From Paraburkholderia sp. PREW-6R (GTDB lineage Bacteria; Pseudomonadota; Gammaproteobacteria; Burkholderiales; Burkholderiaceae), in NCBI RefSeq assembly GCF_039621805.1, contig NZ_CP155075.1:620001-684000 (forward strand): DNA of 64,000 nucleotides. The letters run 5' to 3'. This document shows positions 8,744 through 18,132 of this stretch, piece by piece. The first letter of the stretch is position 1. Each line of letters begins with the position of its first letter. The notes beneath the pieces are model-generated. The model had not been told where the DNA came from. It saw only the letters and a list, made by a program, of their open reading frames with translations, and made no database searches. A program made the position numbers and the translations under genes.

Positions 8744-9655
8744 ATGAATGTCACAGCTAGGCAACTTAGGGCGTTCCTGACAGCAGCAAGGCTTGGCAGT
8801 TTTACCCGAGCGGCAGAGGAGGTCGCCGTTACACAGTCGGGTTTTAGCTTGATGGTCAAAGAGCTGGAGGGGCAGATCGGGGCGCGCCTTTTCGACAGGA
8901 CCACGCGGTCCGTTCACATCACCGAAGCGGGGGCAAAGCTCCTTCCAGTCGCGCAACGTATGATCTCCGAACTGGAGTCAGTAGTTGCGAGCATTGACCG
9001 GATGTCTGACCAGGCGCGACGGGAGCTTACGATAGCCGCGACGCCCGTTATGGCTGCGAGCATCCTCCCAGGGGTTTGCAGGGACTTTTCAAATGAGCAT
9101 CCCTATGTACGTCTGCACGTGAGAGACGTTGGTCGCAAGGAAATTCTGTCCCTTGTCGAGTCAGGCGAAGCAGACCTCGGACTCGGCGCGTTCTTCAAGC
9201 CGGCCTCCGGGATAGCCCGGAGGCGCATCGGTCGATTCCGCCTTATTTATCTGACGGCGACGTCCACCGGTGGACACAAAGGAGCGGAAGAAGCCAAGCC
9301 CAGCGAGATCCCATGGGCGATGCTCCCCGACGAGCCGCTAATTTGCCTCCCTTCCGACAATCCCATACAGCAGGTCATCGATGGATGTCTAAAGGACGTC
9401 GGACGCCCCATTGAGCAAAGGGATATATGCAACAACCTCCTTACGGCGATCGCACTCGTTGAAGCCGGGTACGGATCTGCAATCGTCCCCTCATTCGTCC
9501 TACCTATGTGCGAACGGTTTGAAGTGACATGCCAAACGCTCGGCAGCCCCGTCGCGCCAATCGACTTCTTTATGGTCACAAAAAAGGGACGGGAGCCCTC
9601 GGATCTCGTCGCTGTGTTTGCTGACGCCGTCTCTCAAACGATGACTCACGACTAG
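8744..9655 (+). CDS. LysR-family transcriptional regulator
   Basis: This regulator of 303 residues has a winged helix-turn-helix at residues 1-60 (ARQLRAFLTAARLGSFTRAAEEVAVTQSGFSLMVKELEGQIGARLF, shown here as the typical LysR pattern with QS-x-S-like recognition helix) and a periplasmic-binding-protein-like effector domain behind it. Length is standard for the family. It diverges from hmgA and lies upstream of, and in the same direction as, a monooxygenase-aldolase-dehydrogenase-transporter cluster. It could therefore control either side, responding to an aromatic acid. No strong ribosome-binding site precedes the ATG, which is common for low-level regulators. Confidence 0.93.
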   Translation: MNVTARQLRAFLTAARLGSFTRAAEEVAVTQSGFSLMVKELEGQIGARLFDRTTRSVHITEAGAKLLPVAQRMISELESVVASIDRMSDQARRELTIAATPVMAASILPGVCRDFSNEHPYVRLHVRDVGRKEILSLVESGEADLGLGAFFKPASGIARRRIGRFRLIYLTATSTGGHKGAEEAKPSEIPWAMLPDEPLICLPSDNPIQQVIDGCLKDVGRPIEQRDICNNLLTAIALVEAGYGSAIVPSFVLPMCERFEVTCQTLGSPVAPIDFFMVTKKGREPSDLVAVFADAVSQTMTHD

Positions 9656-9692
9656 GCAAGGCACACGAGACGATTGGTTTCCATTTCCAATG

Positions 9693-9714
9693 AATTGATT
9701 TGATATATTCAATT
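9693..9714. promoter_or_regulatory. Inverted repeat upstream of the monooxygenase gene
   Basis: The arms AATTGA and TCAATT are separated by 10 bases in an AT-rich segment 35 bases before the monooxygenase start. Its position suits an operator or promoter element for the catabolic cluster, but no protein-specific consensus was recognised. Confidence 0.35.
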
Positions 9715-9748
9715 CCAAAATGGGCCGGCCCAGTGTTCAATAAGTGAC

Positions 9749-11008
9749 ATGGCAGTCGTGCTGCTGAACACATTCCGGGAGAATCAATTGGACGCGGGTA
9801 AGCCACATGTACTGATTGCGGGAGGGGGTATTGGCGGCCTCACCTGTGCTCTAGCTCTGCTACGACGCGGCTTTGACGTCGACGTGTACGAACAGGCTCC
9901 TCAATTGGGGGAGGTCGGTGCCGGATTTCAACTGAGCGCGAACGGCACGCGCTGCCTGTTCGATCTCGGCCTTGAGGCTGAACTGCGAGAACTTGCCACT
10001 GAGGCCGAAAGGAAGGAAGTTCGGCTTTGGAATTCCGGCCAGACATGGCCTCTCTTCGATCTCGGGGCGACCTCCGTTGCCAAGTACGGTTTCCCTTATT
10101 ACCTGATGTACCGCGCTGACCTGCACGGCCTGCTCGCGCGGAGCATTCGTGCATTAAAGCCCGACGCGATTCATTGCGGGTCGAAGGTCAGCGCGTTCGC
10201 GCAGAACGAGACTTCCGTCCACCTCCATCTCGAAAATGGCGCCATCGCTAGCGGCGATATTCTCATCGGCTCGGACGGAATTCATTCTGCCGTGCGTCGC
10301 CTGCTGTTCGGAGAAGGTACGGCGGAATTCACCGGTTGCATGGCTTGGCGCGGGCTCGTCCCGAGCGAAGCGCTTCCGGAACATCTGCGGGCGAGCACCG
10401 CGACTAACTGGATCGGTCCTGGCGCTCACGTCATTCACTACCCCTTGCGCCAGGGCACGCTCGTAAATTTCGTCGGCATCGTCGAGAGAGACGACTGGCA
10501 AGTAGAGTCGTGGACAGCCCGCGGCACCACTGAGGAGTGCCTGAACGATTTCAAAGGTTGGAACGCCGACGTCGAGACGCTCATCCGGGGCATAAAGGAA
10601 CCGTTCAAATGGGCCTTGCTTTCCCGAGCGCCAATGCGTAAGTGGACCCAGGGACGCGTCACGCTACTCGGCGACGCCTGCCATCCCACATTGCCTTTCC
10701 TTGCGCAGGGCGCGGTCATGGCGATCGAGGACGGCGTTGTCCTGGCGCGTTGTCTTGAGGCCAGTGCTCGCAAACCGACCGTCGCGCTTGAGACCTATGA
10801 AGCGCTAAGAATGGAGCGGACCGCCAAAATCGTCAGAGGCTCCTCGGCCAACGGTGCGCGGTTCCACAATCCCATGCTCGCCGATGCAGATTACGCTGCC
10901 GAATATGTGGGCAGAGAGTGGGCTGAGGAAAAAGTTCGTGAGCGCTATGACTGGCTCTTTGAATATGACGCCACGAGCGTGGACGTGACCGGTCGCGCTG
11001 TTGTTTAA
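9749..11008 (+). CDS. FAD-dependent aromatic monooxygenase (salicylate/3-hydroxybenzoate hydroxylase-like)
   Basis: This 419-residue group A flavoprotein monooxygenase uses NAD(P)H and O2 to hydroxylate an aromatic ring. The three family fingerprints are present: the GGGIGG dinucleotide-binding loop near residues 25-30, the DG motif in GSDGIHSAVR that contacts both FAD and NAD(P)H, and the GD motif in LLGDACHPTLPF followed by AQGAVMAIEDGVVLARCL. The overall pattern is closest to salicylate hydroxylase and 3-hydroxybenzoate 6-hydroxylase. It heads a plus-strand cluster with an aldolase, a 2-hydroxyacid dehydrogenase and an aromatic-acid permease, all beside hmgA. An attractive but unproven idea is that it makes homogentisate or gentisate from a hydroxylated precursor. 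The start shown lacks a clear ribosome-binding site, and a downstream start is possible. Confidence 0.9.
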   Translation: MAVVLLNTFRENQLDAGKPHVLIAGGGIGGLTCALALLRRGFDVDVYEQAPQLGEVGAGFQLSANGTRCLFDLGLEAELRELATEAERKEVRLWNSGQTWPLFDLGATSVAKYGFPYYLMYRADLHGLLARSIRALKPDAIHCGSKVSAFAQNETSVHLHLENGAIASGDILIGSDGIHSAVRRLLFGEGTAEFTGCMAWRGLVPSEALPEHLRASTATNWIGPGAHVIHYPLRQGTLVNFVGIVERDDWQVESWTARGTTEECLNDFKGWNADVETLIRGIKEPFKWALLSRAPMRKWTQGRVTLLGDACHPTLPFLAQGAVMAIEDGVVLARCLEASARKPTVALETYEALRMERTAKIVRGSSANGARFHNPMLADADYAAEYVGREWAEEKVRERYDWLFEYDATSVDVTGRAVV

Positions 11009-11063
11009 CCAGACTTGATATGGCGCCAGAAAAGAATCGGATGCGTCCAATACAGAGGAAAAT

Positions 11064-11789
11064 ATGGAAAACGATACGAGAGAGCTGATTAAAGATCTGG
11101 TTTTCGCATTTCAGATTCTCGCTATGGATGACCAAGGTAGCGGGATTTCCGGGCACCTGACGGCTCGCTTGCCGGGAAGAAATACTTTCTGGAGTATCCC
11201 CTATGGACTCGGTTTTGAAGAAGCGACTGCCGACGAGATGATCGAGTCCGACTTCAATCTGAAGACCGTTACGGGGCAGAAGAAATGCAACCCTACGCTC
11301 AATATCCACACCGAAATTTATGCGCGGCGCCCCGAGGTCACATGCATTTTGCATACGCATTCGGAGGCCTCCCTTGCGCTCGGGGTTATTGGTCAGGTTC
11401 TAGAGCCCATTACTCAGAGTGGGGCGTTGTTCTATAACGATATCGTTCTCTTTGACGAATTCGACGGGATTGTCCTTCGCGCCGAAGAAGGCACCAGTAT
11501 TGCCCAGACGCTCGGAGACAAACGAGCAATTCTTTTGAGGAACCATGGATCGCTCGTGGTCGGGCGCTCGATCGCAGACACCACAATTGCCGCCACAGTG
11601 CTCGAGTTCGCCGCGCGCGTGCAATTGCAATGCATGGCGAGCGGAGTATCAAAAAATCTCCCCGAGAAAGAGGCCTTGCAGACGAAGGCATTCCTTCAGA
11701 GACCCGATGTGGTCGACCTTCGCTGGCAGTTGTTGACGAGACAGAGCAAACGCCACAACCCTCTTTTCTCGACCGAGCGGACACATTGA
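11064..11789 (+). CDS. Class II aldolase/adducin family protein
   Basis: The product, 241 residues, belongs to the class II aldolase/adducin head family (PF00596), zinc-dependent enzymes that break or rearrange C-C bonds of sugar phosphates or hydroxy acids. The metal-binding histidines are visible in ILHTHSEA and in LLRNHGSLVVG, with the general acid/base region DDQGSGISGHLTAR near the N-terminus. An AGAGGAAAAT ribosome-binding stretch precedes the ATG. The stop overlaps the next gene's start by one base (TGATG), so it is co-translated with the D-2-hydroxyacid dehydrogenase. In this family many members act as decarboxylases or side-chain cleaving enzymes in aromatic pathways; which applies here is unknown. 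Confidence 0.92.
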   Translation: MENDTRELIKDLVFAFQILAMDDQGSGISGHLTARLPGRNTFWSIPYGLGFEEATADEMIESDFNLKTVTGQKKCNPTLNIHTEIYARRPEVTCILHTHSEASLALGVIGQVLEPITQSGALFYNDIVLFDEFDGIVLRAEEGTSIAQTLGDKRAILLRNHGSLVVGRSIADTTIAATVLEFAARVQLQCMASGVSKNLPEKEALQTKAFLQRPDVVDLRWQLLTRQSKRHNPLFSTERTH

Positions 11790-12742
11790 TGTCATCGCCC
11801 GATAATGAACGGCATACGGTTCTGATGTTGCTCACGTCGGACTTTGTCGTTACACGGTACGAGTCACTTCGACGCAAAGCGCCTGAATTGACTATCGTTA
11901 CCGAGCTCGCTCCCGGGTTGAACGACGACGTGACGGCACTTTTCACCTTCAAATTGCCGACTGGCATCGCTGCCCGCTTACCGAACTTACGACTTGCTGC
12001 GTCAGTCGGTGCCGGTGCCGACGGCATACTCAGTGCATCAGACCTCCCTGCTAGCGTGCGCGTCACCCGCGCGTGTGATGACGATCTGGGCCTGAGCATG
12101 GCTCAGTATGTTGTCTTGCAGATCTTGCGAGTCTTCCGGGGCTTACCGACCCTTGAGCGGCAGCATGCATCGGGCGACTGGGCTCGGCTTCCGATCCCGG
12201 ATGCAACGAAATGCACGGTTGGAATCATGGGAGTAGGACAGACAGGATCGGTAGTGGCTCGCGCCGTCGCCAGTCTCGGATTTCGCGTCGTCGGATGGAC
12301 ACGCGCGGCCAGGACAGAAACAGATCTCGAGATCTTTTCAGGGGGGGAAGCGCTGCCTGAATTTCTGAGCCAGTGCGACTTCCTTGTTTGCCTGCTGCCA
12401 CTAACGGATTCAACGCGCGGGATGTTGAACAAGTCGATTTTTTCAACAGTTCGGAAAGGTTGCTACTTCATTAACGCAGCGCGGGGGGGAATCGTTGTCG
12501 AAGACGACCTGCTGGAAACGATCGACAATGAGGAGCTGAGCGGCGCTGCGCTTGATGTCTTTGATCAGGAGCCGCTACCACGGAGCAGTCCATTCTGGGG
12601 GCACCCCAAGATACTCGTGACCCCCCACTCAGCTGCGCAGCCCGCTGTCGAGGCGGTCGTTGATCAGTTTATCGAGAATCTTCGCCGACTATCTGCTGGG
12701 GAACCACTTATGTATGAGTTAAACCGGGATTTGGGCTACTAG
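11789..12742 (+). CDS. D-2-hydroxyacid dehydrogenase (glyoxylate/hydroxypyruvate reductase-like)
   Basis: This NAD(P)-dependent dehydrogenase of about 317 residues reduces a 2-oxo acid or oxidises a D-2-hydroxy acid. The Rossmann motif appears as VGIMGVGQTGSVVA, followed by NAARGGIVVEDDLL and the catalytic Glu/His region ALDVFDQEPLP...TPHSAA. The substrate Arg lies in the NAARGG segment. I chose the ATG that overlaps the aldolase stop (TGATG); the frame is open further upstream, but that part lies within the aldolase gene. It is the third enzyme of the cluster and would act on a 2-oxo or 2-hydroxy acid released by the preceding steps. The substrate is not deducible. Confidence 0.9.
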   Translation: MSSPDNERHTVLMLLTSDFVVTRYESLRRKAPELTIVTELAPGLNDDVTALFTFKLPTGIAARLPNLRLAASVGAGADGILSASDLPASVRVTRACDDDLGLSMAQYVVLQILRVFRGLPTLERQHASGDWARLPIPDATKCTVGIMGVGQTGSVVARAVASLGFRVVGWTRAARTETDLEIFSGGEALPEFLSQCDFLVCLLPLTDSTRGMLNKSIFSTVRKGCYFINAARGGIVVEDDLLETIDNEELSGAALDVFDQEPLPRSSPFWGHPKILVTPHSAAQPAVEAVVDQFIENLRRLSAGEPLMYELNRDLGY

Positions 12743-12880
12743 GACGAACTCGTGCGACTGGCGTGACCAGTCAAATCAACAGGCGCGTATCTACATAACG
12801 ATCGTGACTGCCTGAACATAACGGCTTACTGGAGGCGTAGCGCTGGCACAGGCGCACGCCCGAAGGTTTAGGAGACAAGG

Positions 12881-14293
12881 ATGGAACGGAGAGACAAATT
12901 TCTGGATGTCGCGCTTTACATCGATGAGATGCGGGTAAGCAGGAGGCAAATACTCATCTACTTCGTTTGTGCATTCGTCGCCATGGCTGACGGGTTTGAC
13001 GCCCAGGCGATTGGCTATGTCGGTCCCGCTATCGTACAGGGATGGGGGATAACTCGCGCTGCACTCGGACCAGTGTTCGTCGCGGGACTGATGGGCATGG
13101 CTCTGGGGGGCATGCTCTGCGGCATGATGGCGGACCGTGTGGGCCGGCGCCCGGTCGTGATATTCAGCTGTCTGCTATTCAGCGTGTTGACTTTCGCGGC
13201 CAGCTTCTCCAATACCGTCCAGACGTTAACTGTACTGCGCTTCCTGGCCGGTCTGGGAATCGGTGGGGCGATGCCCAACGTCGTTGCGCTCACGGCCGAG
13301 TATGCACCCAAACGAGTCCGCGCAACTATCTTGATGCTCATGTATAGCGGCTTTTCGCTTGGCGCGGCCCTTGGCGGATTTCTGTCAGCATGGCTTATAG
13401 GGGCTTACGGATGGAAATCTGTGCTGCTGTTTGGCGGAATATTGCCCGCGATAGTAACAGTGACCGTGTTACTGTGGCTCCCGGAATCGATCAGATTCAT
13501 GGCAGCTAAAGGTAATCGAACGGTACAGATCAAGGCGCTGCTCGATAAATTTACGCCCGGTTCCGAATTGCCCGTTGGCACAACTTTCGGTTCCTCTGAA
13601 CTGCAGGTGTCACACTCTCCGGTCGCTCAACTCTTCGAGTCGAAACGCGCTGTCCAAACGCTGCTTCTTTGGACCATTTACTTCCTTTGCTTCCTGGTCC
13701 TTTACCTGCTGTCAAACTGGCTTCCGGTCATGATTCATGACGCCGGATCCACTGTCGGGCAGGCGGTATTTATCACTGCGCTTTACCAGGTTGGAGGCAC
13801 CCTTGGCTCGATCGTTCTAGGCCGCGTGATGGACAAGTCGCGACCTGCCTCTGTCATGGCACTGGTCATGGGCACCGGAGGGCTCGTGGTCTGTCTCATT
13901 GGCGCATTTGGTATCCAATCGCAGATACTGCTCAGCGTACTGGCGGGCGCAGCAGGTGTCACGGTCATCGGAGGGGTCATTTGCTCTCACTACGTGGCGG
14001 CAGATACCTATCCTACTGCCCTACGAGCGACGGGACTAGGATGGGCCTTCGGCGCGGGACGCTTCGGCGGGATCGTAGGGTCGCTGTACGGCGGCGCACT
14101 ATTTTCAATGCACCTCGGATTAAGCAACATGCTTTACGCCAGCGCCGTTCCACTTTTCGTTGCAGCGATTGCTGGCCTTTGCCTTTCGCGCACACGTGGC
14201 CCAGATATGCCGACGCGCCGAATTGATGGCGCGGCGTTCGACCAGTCAGACGCGACAATAGCGTCGCCTGACCATCTACGCATCAAGCCCTGA
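12881..14293 (+). CDS. MFS transporter, aromatic acid:H+ symporter (AAHS) type
   Basis: This inner-membrane protein of 470 residues has 12 predicted membrane spans and belongs to the AAHS group (PcaK/BenK/MhpT relatives) that imports aromatic acids with protons. It shows the family's acidic TM1 motif GFDAQAIGYVGP, and the loop 2-3 signature GGMLCGMMADRVGRRPVV, plus WLPESIRFM after TM6. An AGGAGACAAGG ribosome-binding site precedes the ATG. It closes the monooxygenase cluster and presumably brings in the cluster's substrate. The central loop between TM6 and TM7 is about 50 residues, normal for the family. Confidence 0.93.
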   Translation: MERRDKFLDVALYIDEMRVSRRQILIYFVCAFVAMADGFDAQAIGYVGPAIVQGWGITRAALGPVFVAGLMGMALGGMLCGMMADRVGRRPVVIFSCLLFSVLTFAASFSNTVQTLTVLRFLAGLGIGGAMPNVVALTAEYAPKRVRATILMLMYSGFSLGAALGGFLSAWLIGAYGWKSVLLFGGILPAIVTVTVLLWLPESIRFMAAKGNRTVQIKALLDKFTPGSELPVGTTFGSSELQVSHSPVAQLFESKRAVQTLLLWTIYFLCFLVLYLLSNWLPVMIHDAGSTVGQAVFITALYQVGGTLGSIVLGRVMDKSRPASVMALVMGTGGLVVCLIGAFGIQSQILLSVLAGAAGVTVIGGVICSHYVAADTYPTALRATGLGWAFGAGRFGGIVGSLYGGALFSMHLGLSNMLYASAVPLFVAAIAGLCLSRTRGPDMPTRRIDGAAFDQSDATIASPDHLRIKP

Positions 14294-14453
14294 GTGCTGA
14301 GGACTGGATTTTATTTCATTCACTAATCCAGCTGATTTGATAGCTTGCCTCAAGCATTTCTTCGCTTGCTATGAAAAGGAGCTCCCGCAACGTGATACAA
14401 CGAAACGCAATGCGATAGCGCCATCTAGTGGCATGCAACTACTCATCATCTAA

Positions 14454-15308
14454 ATGAACGCCATGAGACACGAAATCACGCGTCGCAAGCTCTTGCAGCA
14501 GCTTGCTATCGCGCCAGCCGCGCTCACAGCTTGTGCAAGCCCAAGTAAGTCCGTGTCAAATCAGTCGCACTTTGTCCTTGTTCACGGTTCGTGGCATGGC
14601 GCGTGGTGTTGGAACAAGATTGTTCCAATGCTACGAGCAAAGGGGCACCTAGTCACAGCAGTTGATCTTCCGGCTCGGTGGGCGCGACCAGAAGTGGCAG
14701 CTGCAACCACTCCTGCGGATTTTGTGGAGAGCGTCGGCCAAGTGGTGCGAGCTTCTCCGCTGCCGGTCGTACTGGTCGGACACAGCCTGGGAGGTGCAAC
14801 TATCTCGATGGTCGCGGAAGCGTATCCCGACAAAGTCGCACGGCTGGTTTATGTCACCGCTTTTTTGGTCCCACCCGGTGAGACCGTACGTTATATCTCG
14901 ATGTCGGACAAGGCATCTCTGATTCCATCATCGATACGTCGTGATGCGTCTACAAGGACCACCACGGTCATCCCCGAAAAAGCGAAAGATGTGTTCTATG
15001 CAGACTGCTCGGACGATGATGTGCGCATTGCCCTGCAACTTCTTTGTGCAGAGCCAAGCACCATGGGTGAAGCTCGAATGTTGTTGAGCGAAGAGCGTTT
15101 TGGCCGGGTTGAGCGTGTGTACGTGGAGTGTCTGCAAGATCGTGCGATTTCCATTGGAACGCAGCGAGCAATGCACGCTAAATTGCCTTGCCGGAAGGTT
15201 TTCACCTTAGACAGCAGTCACTCGCCATTTCTTTCTAATGCGGAGCAACTTTCCGACATTCTCGGTTCGCTTGCGTGTACCGGATTCGGTTGCGTGAATA
15301 CGCTCTAG
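14454..15308 (+). CDS. Alpha/beta hydrolase lipoprotein (methyl-esterase-like)
   Basis: This protein of 284 residues is an alpha/beta-fold esterase resembling EstC and plant salicylate/methyl-jasmonate esterases. The N-terminus RRKLLQQLAIAPAALTAC combines a twin-arginine-like start with a lipobox, so it is probably exported and lipid-anchored. The oxyanion strand VLVHGSWHGAWCW, the nucleophile elbow GHSLGG, a late Asp in QDRAIS and the catalytic His in SSHSPF form the triad. It follows the aromatic-acid permease by 160 bases and may release the transported acid from an ester outside the cytoplasm. The second ATG three codons in is an equally good start. The gene ends 32 bases before the IS21 end and is intact. 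Confidence 0.88.
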   Translation: MNAMRHEITRRKLLQQLAIAPAALTACASPSKSVSNQSHFVLVHGSWHGAWCWNKIVPMLRAKGHLVTAVDLPARWARPEVAAATTPADFVESVGQVVRASPLPVVLVGHSLGGATISMVAEAYPDKVARLVYVTAFLVPPGETVRYISMSDKASLIPSSIRRDASTRTTTVIPEKAKDVFYADCSDDDVRIALQLLCAEPSTMGEARMLLSEERFGRVERVYVECLQDRAISIGTQRAMHAKLPCRKVFTLDSSHSPFLSNAEQLSDILGSLACTGFGCVNTL

Positions 15309-15412
15309 CAGCTCAGGCGGCCAATCCGGAGCGCCTGCGTGTTGATTTGCACGGAATCCTGACCCACGATTTGCATTGAATTCTGACCCACCCGTTGGAC
15401 CAGCTTTGCGGG

Positions 15413-16189
15413 TTATGCGGTGGGTGTCTGGGTCTTCTTTCTCTCCTTCTTTGGCTGCGTCGTGCTGTTTCTGAAACGATAGCTATCGTTGCCTGTTTCT
15501 ACAATGTGGCAGTGGTGCGTGAGCCGGTCGAGGAGCGCCGTCGTCATCTTTGCATCGCCAAACACACTAGCCCATTCAGCGAAGCTCAGATTGGTGGTGA
15601 TGATGATGCTGGTTCGTTCGTAGAGCTTGCTGAGCAGGTGGAACAGCAGCGCACCGCCAGTCTGGCTGAACGGCAGGTAGCCGAGTTCGTCCAGCACCAC
15701 GAGGTCGGCATACACGAGCCGGGTTGCGAGCTGCCCAGGCTTGCCCACCAGCTTCTCCTGTTCGAGCGCGTTGACCAGTTCGATGGTGGAAAAGAAGCGC
15801 ACGCGGCGGCGGTGATGTTCGAGAGCCTGCACACCGATCGCGGTTGCCAGATGCGTCTTTCCAGTTCCAGGTCCGCCCACCAGAACGATGTTGTGCGCCG
15901 AGTCGATGAACTCGCACTGGTACAGCTGCCGCACCAGCGCTTCGTTGGCGTCGCTACAATTGAAGTCGAAGCCGCCAATATCGCGATAGGCCGGGAAGCG
16001 CGCCACCTTCATCTGGTACGCGAGTGAACGGACTTCACGTTCTGCGAGTTCAGCCTTCAGCAGCCCGGCAAGCACCAGCGAAGCCGACTTGTACGCTGGC
16101 GAGTCTTGCGCTGCAAGCTCGCCTAACGCCTGAGCCATACCGTGCAGCTTGAGTGACTTGAGCATCTGCATCATGACGTCAGGCTGCAT
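15413..16189 (-). CDS. istB: IS21 helper ATPase IstB
   Basis: This AAA+ ATPase of 258 residues assists the IstA transposase in target capture. Walker A is VGGPGTGKTHLA and Walker B is DLVVLDELGYLP; the IIITTNLSFAEW sensor region and the C-terminal basic tail KKERKKTQ are typical. Full-length for the family. Its start overlaps the istA stop by 11 bases, the usual IS21 arrangement. With istA truncated, it is probably functionless unless it helps another IS21 copy in the genome. Confidence 0.96.
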   Translation of the reverse strand: MQPDVMMQMLKSLKLHGMAQALGELAAQDSPAYKSASLVLAGLLKAELAEREVRSLAYQMKVARFPAYRDIGGFDFNCSDANEALVRQLYQCEFIDSAHNIVLVGGPGTGKTHLATAIGVQALEHHRRRVRFFSTIELVNALEQEKLVGKPGQLATRLVYADLVVLDELGYLPFSQTGGALLFHLLSKLYERTSIIITTNLSFAEWASVFGDAKMTTALLDRLTHHCHIVETGNDSYRFRNSTTQPKKERKKTQTPTA

Positions 16190-16811
16190 GGTTATCCTCC
16201 CGGCCCCTTAGTCGATCGTAGCGGCTGACGTTGGCTTGCGGCTCGACGGTCAGTGCGAAGGCCTGCGGCGTCTGCAGCGGCGGCACAGGCGGGCTGTCGA
16301 GCAGCCTGCTCAGAATGTTCAGCACCGTCTGCTTGTTCGGTGCGCCGGCCTCGAACGCCAGCTCGACGGCTGCGAGCACCATCTGTTCGTCGTGCAGCAG
16401 GACCAGCGCCAGAATCTCGACCATCTCCCGGTCACCGCCGGGACGCTTCAGCAGCACGCCCTGCAACTTGCGGAAGCTGGCTGGAAACTCGGCGAAGGGT
16501 GCGCCGTTGCGAAGCGCTCCGGGTTTGCGCTGCAGGACTGCCAGGTAGTGACGCCAGTCGTAGATGGTCTCGCCGTTGTCATGGCTGCGGTTGATCCGCC
16601 GGCCGTGTTCCGCAATCACCTGACCTTCGGCGACGAAGACGAGCTTCGCGGCGTAGACCCGCAGGCTGATGGGTCGGTTGGCAAACGACGCCGGCACGCT
16701 GTAGCGGTTGCGCTCGAAGGTCACGAGGCAGGTTGGCGAGACGCGTTTGGTGTGTTCAACGAAGCCGTCGAACGGTTGCCCAACCGGCGTACAGCGAAGT
16801 AATTTCGTCAC
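16179..16811 (-). pseudogene. istA: Truncated IS21 transposase IstA (C-terminal part)
   Basis: The 210 readable codons match the C-terminal part of IstA (FDGFVEHTKRVSPTCLVTFERNRYSVPASFANRPISLRVY..., shown as the beta-barrel domain that follows the DDE core in this family). A full IstA is about 500 residues, so the N-terminal helix-turn-helix and the DDE catalytic core are gone. The apparent start MTKLLRC comes from foreign sequence: its first codons are a TGACGAAATTACTTCG repeat (16795-16810) belonging to another IS end, so the reading frame is accidental at its front. Confidence 0.88.
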
Positions 16812-16920
16812 CGGCTGATGCCCGCTAGGACAGGGCTGGAAGCCTGTGAGGTGACGAGTTTACTTCGTTTGTCCGCGAAGTAAACTCGTCACTTCGCCTC
16901 AGTGCGAAGTAAATCTGTCA
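16795..16920. repeat. Cluster of four 16-bp IS-end-like repeats
   Basis: Four copies of TGAC(n4)TTACTTCG lie here: minus-strand copies at 16795-16810, 16876-16891 and 16905-16920, and a plus-strand copy at 16852-16867. The plus copy and the 16876 copy form a perfect hairpin-like inverted repeat. The same unit recurs at 18082-18120. They look like the transposase-binding repeats of an IS21-like end different from the one at 15340. Confidence 0.7.
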
Positions 16921-18081
16921 CTTCCCGTTCGTTGTAGCGACAACTTTCTCTGGCAGGTTGAACACATGGTCGATTTTTTTCGAAGCCTCGATCTGCTTTG
17001 CTCTGGCGTCCTCGCGGCGCGCACCGGTAGACGTTTTCCGTCCAAATCTCGGGTGACGCCTGCCGCTATATCGGCGCAGCGCCTTCCAAGCCCGGATAGG
17101 GCCGGAAGCAGATCCCGCTTCAACGACACTCTGTCAGCGACCATGCTTCATTGCACTGGACGGGCAACATTGCATCGTCAATGTCTGGACAACGTCTTAT
17201 GACCGTTAATACCCGGTAGAACTATCGGAAGTGGCCGCTACGGACGATCGTCAGCAAACCCGATTGACTTTGACCGGGAGGCCTTCGGCGTCCGCCATGC
17301 AACCGGTCGTGTGCTTGTCCACGCGTATGAAATCGTCCACGCTCATTGCCTCGCGCTTCACGATGCTCAGTCCGGGTGAGCAACGGCTGACCCCGGTACT
17401 TGGCTTCATATTCAATTCCAGATGGTGTTACCTGGCAAGTTGATCGTATCGATACTCTTGAAGTTCGCGCGTGCGAGTGGGCTTTCTGGGCATGCGCTTG
17501 TGCGGCTGGTGCCCGCTGATATTGACCCATACTAAGGCGTGGAGCCGAAGCGCGATGCCGTCGATGTGGGACATCTGCGGCGCATGCTGCTAATGTTTGG
17601 CGAGGTGCTGCGCGCTTTGCTACTTGAGGCGGACCAGGTAGGTAGGCATCGTTCGGTCTTCCGGATTGAAGGCAGTGCATATTGCTCGGTCAACACGGCG
17701 TGACGCGCCCAATGTCAAGCAAAGACCGTTTCTCCGGTCCGGCGAAAGCTTGAGACTGAGGGCCTTAGGTGCGGTCGGAAGATGGGCTACACGCTCGATG
17801 CAAGTCTTGTGGGCGCTCCATATCGCGGTGCGCAGTGCGGCGAGCGTGACGCGATTCGATATCCTTCCGCAGCTACAAGGCGAGGGCGATGCGCAAGGAG
17901 CATCATACTGCGACCGCCCGACATTTTCATAACCGCAAGGCAGGCAGCTTTTGCCTTGGCGGTGAAGATCACGAGGTATAACTCGAAACCTCGAGCGGCA
18001 GGAGCGGAAGCTCCATGAGGCAAAAGCTTCGACCGATTGTTGCAATGGAGCTGGCCCGTGAAAGTACGCAAAAACGGGTGT
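16921..18081. other. Gene-free IS debris between repeat clusters
   Basis: No intact gene was found. Open frames exist on both strands, including one running from the broken SDR gene, but none resembles a known protein over its length. The block is bounded on both sides by the same 16-bp IS-end-like repeats in opposite orientation, so it probably represents the gutted interior of a mobile element or sequence trapped between two IS ends. Confidence 0.5.
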
Positions 18082-18120
18082 TGACACATTTACTTCGTTT
18101 TTGGTGACGAAATTACTTTG
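18082..18120 (+). repeat. Two IS-end-like repeats at the broken SDR gene
   Basis: TGACACATTTACTTCG (18082-18097) and TGACGAAATTACTTTG (18105-18120) are spaced 23 bases start to start. The sequence next to them interrupts the SDR gene at about 18133. A diverged pair with the identical 23-base spacing lies at 22992-23030. Confidence 0.7.
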
Positions 18121-18132
18121 TTCTACGTGTAT

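Larger units (their letters stand above)
15340..16811 (-). mobile_element. Remnant IS21-family element (istB intact, istA truncated)
   Basis: The element is delimited on the left by TGTTGATTTGC at 15340 and two perfectly adjacent 24-bp terminal repeats (15344-15367 and 15368-15391, pattern GATTTGCA...TGACCCAC), the multiple-repeat end typical of IS21. Inside are istB and the C-terminal 40% of istA. The other side ends abruptly at about 16811, where sequence repeats of a different type begin. The element has lost its left end and the catalytic half of the transposase, so it cannot move by itself. Confidence 0.85.

Noticed and set aside
15395..16027. Plus-strand frame of 210 codons in the IS21 remnant
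   Set aside because: It is antisense to istB, which has clear Walker motifs.
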